Origin: Bacillus inaquosorum KCTC 13429
Lineage (GTDB): Bacteria; Bacillota; Bacilli; Bacillales; Bacillaceae
Assembly: GCF_000332645.1 (NCBI RefSeq)
Contig: NZ_AMXN01000001.1
Span: forward strand, 124,001 to 188,000
Length of the DNA: 64,000 nucleotides
Reading direction: 5' to 3'
The position numbers and the translations under genes are program-made. Positions within the stretch are counted from its first letter, which is position 1; each line of letters opens with the position of its first letter. Shown in pieces: positions 50,091 through 62,733 of the stretch. The notes under the pieces were generated by a model, which was not told the origin of the DNA, searched no databases, and saw only the letters and a program-made list of their open reading frames with translations.

Positions 50091-50660
50091 TTGAGACCGA
50101 CAAACAAGCGAATCCTTGACGCTGCCATGCAGCTGCTCGTCAAAAAAGGATATCGCGCAACGACTACAAAAGAAATCGCAGAAAAAGCAAATGTAAGTGA
50201 AGCGACGATTTTCAGGAATTTCAAAAACAAACAGGGACTAGTTGAGGCTTTGCTTTCTCAGCATCCTCCAAACAGAAGCAGCATTTTGGAACAAACAGAA
50301 GGCGATTTGTACAAAGACCTGCTTCATATCGGAACCTGTCTCTTGGAGGAGCTCGAACAAAGAAAAGATATGATTAAAATCAGCTTTCGTGAACCAGCCA
50401 TGTTTCAGGATGTCATCAACCACGTAACTGAATATCCCCAATCTATGAAACAGCTATTGGTTGATTATCTCAAAACGATGGGCGAAAAAGGGGTTATTCA
50501 GACAGGAGATGAAGCGGAGCATGCCGACGTGTTCATGTCGATCATTTTCGGTTATTTTATTCACCGTCTCCATTTAGGAAACCGTGTGATTTCAATGCCC
50601 CAGGAAAAAATGCTGGAGCATAGCACCGCTCTATTTGTCAAAGGAATTTCTGCTGATTAA
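50091..50660 (+). CDS. yvkB: YvkB, TetR-family repressor
   Basis: 189 aa from TTG 50091 with GAGGTGA upstream. N-terminal TetR helix-turn-helix: AMQLLVKKGYRATTTKEIA, KANVSEATIFRNFKNKQGLV. C-terminal ligand domain. Likely represses the operon through the site at 47434. Confidence 0.93.
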   Translation: MRPTNKRILDAAMQLLVKKGYRATTTKEIAEKANVSEATIFRNFKNKQGLVEALLSQHPPNRSSILEQTEGDLYKDLLHIGTCLLEELEQRKDMIKISFREPAMFQDVINHVTEYPQSMKQLLVDYLKTMGEKGVIQTGDEAEHADVFMSIIFGYFIHRLHLGNRVISMPQEKMLEHSTALFVKGISAD

Positions 50661-50690
50661 CTCCTTGGCATAACAAAAAGGAGGATCCCA

Positions 50691-52025
50691 ATGAGCTCAA
50701 GAAAAGAATGGGCGCTGATCGTCTCGCTATTATTGGGGGCCATCCTGGTTCCCATTAACTCAACGATGATCGCGGTCGCGCTCTCATCTATATCCCATAC
50801 GTATAACGAGTCCATCGCAAGCATCACTTGGGTGGTTACCGTTTATTTAATCGTAATGGCAGTCACACAGCCAATTGCCGGAAAACTCGGTGACATGTAC
50901 GGCAATAAAACAATGTACTTATGGGGCGTCGGCCTTTTTCTTATCGCATCCTTAGGCTGTGCACTCTCACCGAGCCTGGTGCTGTTGATTGTCTTTCGGG
51001 CATTGCAGGCTGTCGGCGGCGCACTGCTTACGCCAAACAGCATTGCCATTATCCGTCACGTTGTTTCTGAAAAACGCCTTCCGAAAGTGTTTGGATTTTT
51101 CGGACTTGGCGCAGGACTTGGGGCAGCACTCGGACCTTTCATCGGCTCTATGCTGATTGACAGCTTCAGCTGGCATTCAATTTTTTGGGTCAATATCCCG
51201 TTTCTCGCCATAACTTTATTTACGGCATTAACGATGTTCCCTCAATATAAAGAAAACAAATCTAACGCGCCGCTGGATATCATCGGCTCTCTCTTGCTTG
51301 CAGGCAGTATCGTTTCGATTATCCTGCTGACGAAAAATGAAGCTTCATGGGGCTATGCGGTATACAGTGTATTGATACTTCTTTTTGTCCCGCTTTTTTT
51401 CAGAAGAGAAAAGCGTACACAGCACCCAATTATTGACTTTACACTGTTTAAAAGCTCAACCTTTACAAATGCCAATCTATCAGTCTTATTAAGCAATCTG
51501 ATGATGTATGCCGTCTTATTGATCATGCCGTTATTCATGACGAACCAATTTGGGCTTAATACGTCTAACAGCGGCATGGCGCTTTCTGTATTTTCGATCT
51601 TTATGTCGGCCAGCAACTGGGTGGGCGCACAGCTCCATCACAAATGGGGAGCAAAGAAAATCATTTTTCTTTCATTTGCGATGATGGCTGGAGCGAATCT
51701 ATTATTTTTGTTCTTAAGCAGCTCTCACTCGGTCTTATTCCTGATGATTTCTCTCATCCTGGGAGGGCTCGCATCCGGAGTCGGACTGACCAGCATGCAG
51801 GTATCGTCCCTTGCCACAGTAGACCCCGGCATGTCAGGAGTCGCGTCCGGCATTTTCTCGACCTTCCGTTATTTCGGAAGCATCATTTCATCAGCCTTAA
51901 TCGGCCTGATTTCAGGATATCACACCCTATTTATGATTCTCTTTGCTGTATCCATCATTGGCGTTTTTGTTTCATTGGGCATCAAATCTGATGAAACCGC
52001 ACGAATGGAAAAAAACTCAGCGTAA
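50691..52025 (+). CDS. yvkA: YvkA, MFS multidrug efflux transporter (14-TMS type)
   Basis: 444 aa, about 14 membrane helices of the DHA2 drug-proton antiporter group. Motif A AGKLGDMYGNKTMYLWG; motif C-like LGAGLGAALGPFIGSMLID. Last gene of yvkC-yvkB-yvkA, AAGGAGG upstream. Confidence 0.93.
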   Translation: MSSRKEWALIVSLLLGAILVPINSTMIAVALSSISHTYNESIASITWVVTVYLIVMAVTQPIAGKLGDMYGNKTMYLWGVGLFLIASLGCALSPSLVLLIVFRALQAVGGALLTPNSIAIIRHVVSEKRLPKVFGFFGLGAGLGAALGPFIGSMLIDSFSWHSIFWVNIPFLAITLFTALTMFPQYKENKSNAPLDIIGSLLLAGSIVSIILLTKNEASWGYAVYSVLILLFVPLFFRREKRTQHPIIDFTLFKSSTFTNANLSVLLSNLMMYAVLLIMPLFMTNQFGLNTSNSGMALSVFSIFMSASNWVGAQLHHKWGAKKIIFLSFAMMAGANLLFLFLSSSHSVLFLMISLILGGLASGVGLTSMQVSSLATVDPGMSGVASGIFSTFRYFGSIISSALIGLISGYHTLFMILFAVSIIGVFVSLGIKSDETARMEKNSA

Positions 52026-52027
52026 CA

Positions 52028-52072
52028 CAAAACAGCCCGGCACCACATCTTCTTGCGGTGCCGGGCTGTCTT
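52028..52072. terminator. Shared terminator of yvkA and minJ
   Basis: 13-bp perfect stem ACAGCCCGGCACC / GGTGCCGGGCTGT, T-rich on both outer sides. Between convergent genes. Confidence 0.92.
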
Positions 52073-53269
52073 TTATGATCCGGACAAAGCGGCTGCTTCG
52101 TCTTCACGGTCATCCTTTACGAAAAGGATACCCAATTCATGGTGTTCTCCCTCATACGAAGCTCGCTGATCAAAGCGAATTTCTCCATTCAAACCGATAA
52201 TTTCAAGCTTTACATATGCACGGTTATGCTGGAGTGCTTCATAAAAATCAGATACGTTCTTAACAGGTATGCCATTGACTTTCGTAATGACTTCCCCGAT
52301 TTTCAATTCCAGGTCCTCAGCTGGCGTATTTGGTATAATACCAAGCACCATTAAGCCCTGATCACGTTTCGAGAAATAAAACGGAGCCGCGTTATCATTC
52401 ACCCTTTGCTTAATGGATAGAAAAATACGTCCTAATACAGCCACACAGACGGCTGCACCCGCAAGCGGCGTCCACAGTAAGCTTGCTGCACCGAGAGCTG
52501 TGACGACAAGGCCGAGAATACAAACGCGTTTCGCTGTGATCCTTATGCTCGTTTCAGGCAGCGATCCCTGCACCCTTTGCCCGAATCCGACAAAGTAAGG
52601 AATCCATAGAAAATGAAATGACCCGCCGGGAACAGTAAACACAGGCCACCAGCTGAAGTGCGATTCTAATCCATTACCGGGTACGAGAAGGAACAGCGGC
52701 AAAAGCCATATCCGGTTTGCCAGCTGCTGGCCGATCGGCAAACCGCGGCTGCTCACGACAAGTGCCGGCGATGTTCTTACATGTGCAGAGCGATAAGCAA
52801 CCGCTCCTTCAATGATAATCAGCAAGCCTAAAAACACAGCCATAGCCGGCCAAACGACTGCAAATCCTTGCGGGAATCTCTCCAGGAAGGGTTCCGCCTG
52901 ACTCATTTGCAGCCCAAAACCTATCAGCATACTCACACTGACGATATATGCAGCAGACATCCAGTTTGCGCGAAGAGTGAGCGCTGCCGCTGCAGTGATA
53001 ACGGCAATAATCGAAAGTATACCGAGAGGAATCGAGATCCCGAGTACGCCTACAACAACTGACAAAAGGAGACCAGGGATCAGTCCCTTAGTATAAGTAA
53101 ATTTCAGTTCATCATAAATATCTGCTATTCTTGTATGAAAGGTTTTTCGTTCCCGTTTGATTCTTACATAGCCAAAAGCCAGGCTTATGATGATAAAAAA
53201 CCAGAAAAGCGGGTGTAAGAAGAACAGGCCCGCACCTTTTAACAGTTCAATTCCCCATTGAACAGACAC
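52073..53269 (-). CDS. minJ: MinJ, division topological protein
   Basis: 398 aa. Six or so membrane segments (about 10-290), then a C-terminal PDZ domain with LGIIPNTPAEDLELKIGEVI and NGIPVKNVSDFYEAL. MinJ bridges DivIVA and MinD to place MinCD at poles and new septa. In B. subtilis it neighbours swrA, and minJ mutants lose swarming. Confidence 0.95.
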   Translation of the reverse strand: MSVQWGIELLKGAGLFFLHPLFWFFIIISLAFGYVRIKRERKTFHTRIADIYDELKFTYTKGLIPGLLLSVVVGVLGISIPLGILSIIAVITAAAALTLRANWMSAAYIVSVSMLIGFGLQMSQAEPFLERFPQGFAVVWPAMAVFLGLLIIIEGAVAYRSAHVRTSPALVVSSRGLPIGQQLANRIWLLPLFLLVPGNGLESHFSWWPVFTVPGGSFHFLWIPYFVGFGQRVQGSLPETSIRITAKRVCILGLVVTALGAASLLWTPLAGAAVCVAVLGRIFLSIKQRVNDNAAPFYFSKRDQGLMVLGIIPNTPAEDLELKIGEVITKVNGIPVKNVSDFYEALQHNRAYVKLEIIGLNGEIRFDQRASYEGEHHELGILFVKDDREDEAAALSGS

Positions 53270-53347
53270 TATCTTTCACCGCCTCAAGCCAAACATGTTA
53301 CTCATATTCTATCAAATATTAAATGGCTTGGATATCCTCAGGAGGGT

Positions 53348-53701
53348 TTATCTCTCTTGCGTCATCCACAGCGTGACATTCGATAGTGAAAAATCCTTTA
53401 AATAATGGTTTACATCCACATCCAATAGCCCGCTGATCAGATGCATCGACCTTTTTATATCTGTCAGATTGATTCCTAATCGCTTATGGTTTTTCATTAA
53501 GTAATTAAAATAATGTTTGGCACATTCTTCATTGATGTCATTTACTGATTCGACATTGGTGTAATTGACCAAATACCTGCTGAATAGCATAAGAAGACTT
53601 AGTGCTTTTGTAGCCGAAAATGTTACGTCTTGTGTTCTGTCTTTTAATTGTTCCACTAATTCATAATATTTTTTTTCACGCACAATACTTGCCCTCTTCA
53701 A
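53348..53701 (-). CDS. swrA: SwrA, master activator of swarming (intact)
   Basis: 117 aa from TTG 53701 (LKRASIVREKKYYE), with GGGGG upstream; the frame stays open to 53776 without a site. SwrA, with phosphorylated DegU, raises fla/che transcription and is degraded by LonA/SmiA. Codons 10-12 read through a run of exactly eight A on the minus strand (53669-53676). Laboratory strain 168 has nine and is frameshifted, so here the gene is in the functional state. Helical throughout, no known enzyme motif. AT-rich compared with neighbours, as in other strains. Confidence 0.96.
   Translation of the reverse strand: MKRASIVREKKYYELVEQLKDRTQDVTFSATKALSLLMLFSRYLVNYTNVESVNDINEECAKHYFNYLMKNHKRLGINLTDIKRSMHLISGLLDVDVNHYLKDFSLSNVTLWMTQER
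53669..53676 (-). repeat. Phase-variable poly-A tract in swrA
   Basis: Eight A on the coding strand within codons 9-11 (GAA AAA AAA). Slippage to nine A breaks the frame in domesticated B. subtilis; here the count is eight. Confidence 0.95.
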
Positions 53702-53855
53702 TTGTGAACCCCCATTTTCTTTATACAGATAAGCACGGGCCAGTATAAGCAGCAGTACTGGAGTGCTAACAAGCATTCTCGCTAACGTTACTCTTTAAAT
53801 ACCTGTCGTTCAGCTGCCATAAACCTGATTACTGTTCTTTTTAGAACCTTCTTAT

Positions 53856-53952
53856 ATTGTATGAAGTAAACAAAGACTAGGCAACTTGCAAAAGTTTCAT
53901 TTTAAATGCATATTATCTCGTTAGAAAGTCTCTCTCATATATTGATATCGGG
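53856..53952 (-). promoter_or_regulatory. swrA promoters: SigA proximal and SigD-like distal
   Basis: Minus strand: TTGCCT (53879-53884), 17 bp, TACAAT (53856-53861) is a good SigA promoter. Further upstream CCCGATAT (53945-53952) resembles the SigD -10 (GCCGATAT), with TAAA-like sequence at non-ideal spacing. A SigA and a SigD promoter are both known for swrA. With the AT-rich leader this fills the gene-free 53702-54084 stretch. Confidence 0.7.
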
Positions 53953-54059
53953 TAATCACAGTCCTTTATAAATGTTTATTTGTGAAAATTTTTTTAATTT
54001 CTTGTCAAAAACTCAATTTTTATGTGACTTATGATCCATTTTCTCTTTAAGCATAAAGA

Positions 54060-54085
54060 AACAGGAGATGGAATACCATCTCCTT
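54060..54085 (-). terminator. ctpB terminator
   Basis: Stem AGGAGATGG / CCATCTCCT around a 4-nt loop, followed on the minus strand by TGTTTCTTT; it touches the ctpB stop codon. Confidence 0.75.
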
Positions 54086-55527
54086 TAATTGACAAATAAT
54101 GATTTCAGCGCTGTTTGAAGCTGCAAGTCATTTTTTTCATCGGATTTTTTCTTTTCTACCTGCTGATTTAATGCCTCTGCAGTGCGAGTGTCGATTACAC
54201 CCGTTTTATCCAGCTTGTTTTGATCCTGAAAAGCCATAACCGCTTTTTTCATGTCTTTGCTGAAATATCCATCGTTACGTCCAGGATCAAAGCTGAGGCC
54301 TTTTAATAATACCTGTGCATGCTTGACGTCTTCATTGTTCATATCCACTTTAAGCGGTTCCTTAAGCTGCAAGGGCCCGGCGAAAAAATAATCAGGCTGC
54401 TTAATTGCAATGGTCGGCTCAATTCCTTTCTTATGAATCCAGTTCCCATTCGGCGTCAGCCACTTGTAAAGCGTTAATTTGATGTTGCTGCCGTCTCCCA
54501 TCGGAACAGCCTGTTGAACCGTTCCCTTACCAAAAGACGTATCGCCTACAACATCATAATGCCCTGCTTCTTTTAATGCACCGGCAAGGATTTCCGATGC
54601 GGAGGCACTCCCTTTATCCGTGATCACATTGACAGGATACGCTTTTTTATGGGTCAATGTTGAAAAATACCGTTTTTTATCTCCATTGCGTTCAGCAATC
54701 TGAATATACGGCTGATCCTTTGTGACGAAGTGCTTAAGAATTTCTTCCACACTTTGAAGATATCCGCCCGGGTTGCCGCGTACATCTATGACGAGGCCTT
54801 CTATTCCTTTTTTCTCAAGATTCCCCAGCGCTTTTGCAAAATCCTCTGCTGTACGCTCAGAAAAAGTAGAGATGGCGATATACCCGACAGAATGCCCCTG
54901 TACTTTTTTCTCTGAAGCAAAAACCGTTTCGAGCGGAATCTCAGCTCTCTTGATCCGGAATGACAGCTGCTTCTTCGTCCCAGGCCGCTGAATCTTTATT
55001 GAAACGCTGGACCCTTTCTTTCCTCTTATTTTTAACACCGCTTGGTTTAAATCCTTGCCGGCCATCGATTCTCCATTGATGCTGATAATTTCATCATTGG
55101 GCTTGAGCCCTGCTTTTTCGGCTGGTGATTGTTTAAATGGAGAAACAATAATAATTTTGCCGTCTTCCATTCCAACCTCAGCCCCGATGCCTTCAAACGA
55201 GGAATCAAGAGAATCAGAAAATTGCTTAGCCGTCTGCTTGTCCATATAGACAGAATAAGGATCATTTAGCGTAGACAGCATTCCTTGGATGGCTCCCTCG
55301 AGCAGCTTTTCTCTATCAACTTTTTCTACGTACTCATTCGAAATTAACTCATACGCTTTTTCGATTTTGTCCATAGCCTTATGCCGTTCAGAGTCAGCTT
55401 GTGCCGTCGCAGGAACAGCTGCAGTCTGGGGCTTATCCATCTCAAGCAGGTTCATTCCCGCATATACACCGGCGCCTCCGAACAGCATGCTCCCCGCTGC
55501 GATCACAGCCATTATCTTTTGATTCAT
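54085..55527 (-). CDS. ctpB: CtpB, S41 PDZ serine protease
   Basis: 480 aa. N-terminal signal or anchor (about 1-25), PDZ domain (about 90-180, SPAEKAGLKPNDEIISINGE), S41 catalytic core with KGSASASEILAG (Ser) and GDTSFGKGTVQ (Lys and Gln; spacing of 25 and 29 residues fits Ser309/Lys334/Gln338), and a C-terminal peptidoglycan-binding-like domain (AQVLLKGLSFDPGRNDGYF). In sporulation CtpB cuts SpoIVFA in the space around the forespore and so triggers SpoIVFB and sigma-K. Confidence 0.96.
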   Translation of the reverse strand: MNQKIMAVIAAGSMLFGGAGVYAGMNLLEMDKPQTAAVPATAQADSERHKAMDKIEKAYELISNEYVEKVDREKLLEGAIQGMLSTLNDPYSVYMDKQTAKQFSDSLDSSFEGIGAEVGMEDGKIIIVSPFKQSPAEKAGLKPNDEIISINGESMAGKDLNQAVLKIRGKKGSSVSIKIQRPGTKKQLSFRIKRAEIPLETVFASEKKVQGHSVGYIAISTFSERTAEDFAKALGNLEKKGIEGLVIDVRGNPGGYLQSVEEILKHFVTKDQPYIQIAERNGDKKRYFSTLTHKKAYPVNVITDKGSASASEILAGALKEAGHYDVVGDTSFGKGTVQQAVPMGDGSNIKLTLYKWLTPNGNWIHKKGIEPTIAIKQPDYFFAGPLQLKEPLKVDMNNEDVKHAQVLLKGLSFDPGRNDGYFSKDMKKAVMAFQDQNKLDKTGVIDTRTAEALNQQVEKKKSDEKNDLQLQTALKSLFVN

Positions 55528-55631
55528 CCTTTACTCCTCCTGTATGCCAGACTGTCTTTATCAAAACCTAGAGATAGTATATGTAAAGGATGGAGATTTC
55601 ATGTAATCATAGAAGAAAAAGAAGGCAAAAG

Positions 55632-55663
55632 AAAAGCCGCCCCGGAAGCGGGACGGCTTTTTT
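55632..55663 (-). terminator. ftsEX terminator
   Basis: GC-rich stem AAAAGCCGCCCC / GGGACGGCTTTT, T-run on both sides. Isolates ftsEX from ctpB. Confidence 0.88.
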
Positions 55664-55667
55664 CTCT

Positions 55668-56558
55668 TTATACTCGCAGAAACTTGCGGATGGAAGTCAG
55701 ACTTCCCCATACTCCAATTACTGCGCCGATTGCAACCAGCACTAACGAAACTTGGAATACAAATGGATTATAAGGAAGAAGAGAGACAAATGATCCTTGA
55801 ACCTTTGGAACGACCCATCCGATGACGTATTGATAAGTGCTCAGCACCAGTGCGATCGGAATCACAGAACCGAATACGCCAAGCAGTAATCCTTCAAGGA
55901 AAAACGGCCAGCGGATAAACCAGTTCGTCGCGCCGACAAGCTTCATGATTTCAATTTCTTTTCTTCTTGCGAAAATCGTAATTTTAATGGTGTTGGAAAT
56001 TAAGAACATCGCCGTAAATACCAAGCCGATAATTAACGCGATTCCGATGTTGCGGGAAACGCCGACCACTTTAAATAAACGGCTGACCTCTTCTTTTCCG
56101 TAAGTGACTTTATACACATGATCCATTTTTTCAATCTTTTTGGCCACGTTCGGCGTATCATGCGGATCTGTAGTTTTGACGACAAACGCATCATTAAGCG
56201 GGTTCTCCTGATCCTGCATCGTCAGGGATTTTCCGCTGTCACCAAAACTGTCAACCAGCTGGTCAAGCTCTTTTTCTTTTGATGAAAAAGTGACACTCTG
56301 AATGCCTTTCAGTTCCTTAATATCGTTCTGCAGCTTGTCCTGTGCCTTCTGATCTGCAGTCAGATCAATCAAAACTTTGATTTCGACTTGTTTTTCAGCA
56401 TTCGTGGCCATGTTATTCAAATTCAGCATAATCACTAAAAACACGCCGACTAAAATCAGCGTAACGGTTACAGCACTAATGGATGCAAACGTCATCCATG
56501 TGTTTCTCCCGAGAGATTTAAAACTCTCACGCAAGTGGCGCCCGAGAATTTTAATCAT
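55668..56558 (-). CDS. ftsX: FtsX, membrane subunit of the FtsEX complex
   Basis: 296 aa from ATG 56558 (MIKILGRHLRE), overlapping ftsE by 8 nt, with GAGGGGAG upstream. Membrane segment near residues 20-50, extracellular loop (about 50-165) that contacts the CwlO side, then three membrane segments of FtsX type (FARRKEIEIMKLVGATNWFI). FtsEX activates CwlO and also helps sporulation entry. An extension to 56621 lies within ftsE and was rejected. Confidence 0.96.
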   Translation of the reverse strand: MIKILGRHLRESFKSLGRNTWMTFASISAVTVTLILVGVFLVIMLNLNNMATNAEKQVEIKVLIDLTADQKAQDKLQNDIKELKGIQSVTFSSKEKELDQLVDSFGDSGKSLTMQDQENPLNDAFVVKTTDPHDTPNVAKKIEKMDHVYKVTYGKEEVSRLFKVVGVSRNIGIALIIGLVFTAMFLISNTIKITIFARRKEIEIMKLVGATNWFIRWPFFLEGLLLGVFGSVIPIALVLSTYQYVIGWVVPKVQGSFVSLLPYNPFVFQVSLVLVAIGAVIGVWGSLTSIRKFLRV

Positions 56559-57237
56559 ATGAACCATACTCCCCTCTTGACTCATCACGCACAATGATAC
56601 CATCTTCGATTGCAATGACACGTTTCTTAATGGTGTTTACGATTTCTTTATTATGTGTCGCCATCACGACTGTTGTCCCGCGGTTATTAATTTCCTCCAG
56701 CGTCTTCATGACTTCCCAGGACGTATCCGGATCAAGGTTTCCTGTAGGTTCATCAGCAATGACAACATCAGGATTGTTCACAATTGATCTGGCAATAGAT
56801 ACACGCTGCTGCTCCCCGCCTGAAAGCTGGTCAGGAAATTGTCTCGCTTTATGCTTCAGCTGCACGAGATCAAGCACTTCAAGCACCCGTTTCTTAATGA
56901 CAGACGGCTGTTCTCCAATCACTTCAAGGGCAAATGCTACATTTTCAAAAACAGTAAGTTTCGGCAGAAGTTTAAAATCCTGGAAGACAACGCCTATTTT
57001 ACGGCGCACAAAAGGAATCTCTTTTTCTTTAATTGTAGCGAGATCTTTATGATTAAGTAAAATTTGTCCTTTTGTCGGCTTTTCTTCTCTGTATATCATT
57101 TTAATAAAAGTAGACTTACCCGCTCCGCTCGGACCGACAACATAAACAAACTCGCCGGGATGAATGGCAACAGAAATCCCATTAAGCGCTTTTACGCCGT
57201 TCGGATAGGCTTTGTATACTTCTTTCATCTCTATCAT
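56551..57237 (-). CDS. ftsE: FtsE, ATPase subunit of the FtsEX complex
   Basis: 228 aa. Walker A GPSGAGKSTFI, signature LSGGEQQRVSIARSI, Walker B VVIADEPTGNLD, and the switch His in VMATHNKEIV. Partner of FtsX. First gene of the pair. Confidence 0.97.
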   Translation of the reverse strand: MIEMKEVYKAYPNGVKALNGISVAIHPGEFVYVVGPSGAGKSTFIKMIYREEKPTKGQILLNHKDLATIKEKEIPFVRRKIGVVFQDFKLLPKLTVFENVAFALEVIGEQPSVIKKRVLEVLDLVQLKHKARQFPDQLSGGEQQRVSIARSIVNNPDVVIADEPTGNLDPDTSWEVMKTLEEINNRGTTVVMATHNKEIVNTIKKRVIAIEDGIIVRDESRGEYGSYD

Positions 57238-57429
57238 GAAATCACCTAATCTTTTATATCATTTTATGTATCACACGGTCATACTCTTCGAATGCATTCG
57301 ACAATTTATGACCCACTCATTTGTTAAAAGATGAAAAATCTGAAAGTTTCATTTTTCAATACACTTCATTATACGTCAAATTTAGACATAATACTATTAC
57401 AGTTTCTTTTCATTCATATTGTCATGGCA

Positions 57430-57467
57430 TAAAAAAATCCTTGCCTGCACTGCGGCAAAGATTTTCT
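57430..57467 (-). terminator. cccB terminator
   Basis: Stem AATCTTTGCC / GGCAAGGATT with an 8-nt loop and seven T on the minus strand. The gene-free 57238-57471 region otherwise shows AT-rich ftsE upstream DNA only. Confidence 0.9.
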
Positions 57468-57471
57468 CATC

Positions 57472-57810
57472 TTACTTTTTGTCTGACAGCCATTTGGCAA
57501 TAACGGCGGCTTCCTTATCATCTACAAGCCCCTTCGGCATATTGCCGCGGCCGTTTTTAATAATGCTTTCAATTTTGTCTTCGTCGTATTTGCCTCCGAC
57601 CTCTTGAAGATTAGGCCCTGACACACCTTCTAAATCCTTGCCGTGGCAGCCTACGCAGCTTTGCTGATATAATTCTTCCCCTTCAGATGCAGAGGCTTCA
57701 GTCTTGCTGCCTGTATCTGTCTTCTCTTCTTTTGCATCATTTGAACCGCAGGCAGCCAACAGAACAGAAAGCGTAAATACAAGCATTAGTATCGATAACT
57801 TTGATTTCAT
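57472..57810 (-). CDS. cccB: CccB, cytochrome c-551 lipoprotein
   Basis: 112 aa from ATG 57810 (MKSKLSILML). Lipobox LLAAC with lipidated Cys near residue 20, short Lys/Glu linker, then a small cytochrome c domain with heme site SCVGCHGKDL and Met ligand in GRGNMPKGL. Electron carrier on the outer face of the membrane. GGAG lies somewhat far (14 nt); a GTG at 57822 is an alternative start. Confidence 0.94.
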   Translation of the reverse strand: MKSKLSILMLVFTLSVLLAACGSNDAKEEKTDTGSKTEASASEGEELYQQSCVGCHGKDLEGVSGPNLQEVGGKYDEDKIESIIKNGRGNMPKGLVDDKEAAVIAKWLSDKK

Positions 57811-57858
57811 GTTGAGAAGCACAACTCCTTTACGATCTCTTCCATATTATAACCTCGT

Positions 57859-58704
57859 TTAAGCACGTTTGAAACCCTCGCCCAGCACCTCACTTGCATC
57901 CGCCACAATCACAAAAGCTGACTCATCAATCTGTTTGACGATTTGTTTCAATTTGGTGAATTCAGTTTGCCCAACCACGCACATTAAAATTGGGCGGTCA
58001 TCGTCAGTATATCCGCCGACCGCGGAAATTTTCGTCACGCCTCTGTCAATCTTCTGCAAAACGGCCTCCTTGACAGCCTGCTCCTGCTTTGTAATAATGA
58101 GCGCCATTTTTGAACGATTGAAGCCGACTTGAACGACATCAATGGTTTTGCTGGACACAAAGACGCCAAGCATGGCATATAAGCCTTGCTCAATATTAAA
58201 TACGATCATAGCCGTAACGACAATCAATCCGTCAATGATTGCGAGACACGTCCCCAGCGACAGACCGGAGTACTTATGAATGATCTGTGCAGCCAAGGCC
58301 GTTCCTCCCGTCGAGCCTTTCCCTAAGTACACAATGCCAATTCCCACACCAATGCCGACACCGCCAAAAATCGCTGCAAGGAGCTCATGATGGGTGGCGG
58401 GCTGAATATCCCTTGTCAAAAACACAACAAGGGGCAAAAAAACAGAACCCGCAAGCGTCTTAAGCCCAAATTTACCGCCGAGCAAAATGACACCGGCAAT
58501 AAATAAAGGAATATTAATAATCCACTGTACAAACGCTGCTTCAAAACCATATGACTGCAAAATCGTACTGATTCCGCTGACACCGCCGGCTGCAATCTTG
58601 TTTGGAAGCAAAAATACATTAAAGGACACGGCTGTAATCGCTGCTCCTATTAATATGTATACATAATCCCGCAAAACCCGAAGTGTTTGATTCCGTACAT
58701 CCAT
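57859..58704 (-). CDS. yvjA: YvjA, YitT-family membrane protein
   Basis: 281 aa from ATG 58704, with GGAGG seven bases before; the preceding ATG at 58707 is also possible. Five to six hydrophobic segments (YitT/DUF161) and a C-terminal DUF2179 domain (VGGYTDDDRPILMCVVGQTE). Function unknown. Confidence 0.88.
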   Translation of the reverse strand: MDVRNQTLRVLRDYVYILIGAAITAVSFNVFLLPNKIAAGGVSGISTILQSYGFEAAFVQWIINIPLFIAGVILLGGKFGLKTLAGSVFLPLVVFLTRDIQPATHHELLAAIFGGVGIGVGIGIVYLGKGSTGGTALAAQIIHKYSGLSLGTCLAIIDGLIVVTAMIVFNIEQGLYAMLGVFVSSKTIDVVQVGFNRSKMALIITKQEQAVKEAVLQKIDRGVTKISAVGGYTDDDRPILMCVVGQTEFTKLKQIVKQIDESAFVIVADASEVLGEGFKRA

Positions 58705-58869
58705 CATATATCCTCCGTTTCTTCCAATGCTCTCCGATAGCATTTTAATCCTTCCCTGATTAGATGTAAATAACACCCAAACACAGTGGTAATATGCTAA
58801 AGCAGCAGTGAAATCAAGGATATGAAGGAATTAAAAAACACACCTGTATACATCAGGTGTGTTTTCTGC

Positions 58870-62565
<3,696 letters not shown>

Positions 62566-62674
62566 TTATAACGCTCCTCTATCTTCACATGCCTGTTTTT
62601 GCAGGCATGTATAAATAATTTACTAGTCCATGTATACCTCTCATTATCATATCATACCTTTTGTTATTTCCAAA
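62566..62674 (-). promoter_or_regulatory. secA promoter and leader hairpin
   Basis: Minus strand: TTTGGA (62669-62674), 17-bp spacer, TATGAT (62646-62651). The leader contains a perfect 8-bp stem CATGCCTG / CAGGCATG (62588-62595 with 62602-62609), whose base is about a dozen nt before the AGAGGAG ribosome site. Such a stem could tune translation. Confidence 0.65.
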
Positions 62675-62694
62675 GAATTTGCAAATAAGAAAAA

Positions 62695-62725
62695 CAAAAA
62701 CCTTCCGCGGACATCACGGAAGGCT
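62695..62725 (-). terminator. hpf terminator
   Basis: Stem CCTTCCG / CGGAAGG with a 9-nt loop and T-run on the minus strand. Confidence 0.88.
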
Positions 62726-62733
62726 GCTCTTCA

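Noticed and set aside
53348..53701. swrA as a frameshifted pseudogene as in strain 168
   Set aside because: The tract has eight A and the frame is complete, so it is an intact gene.
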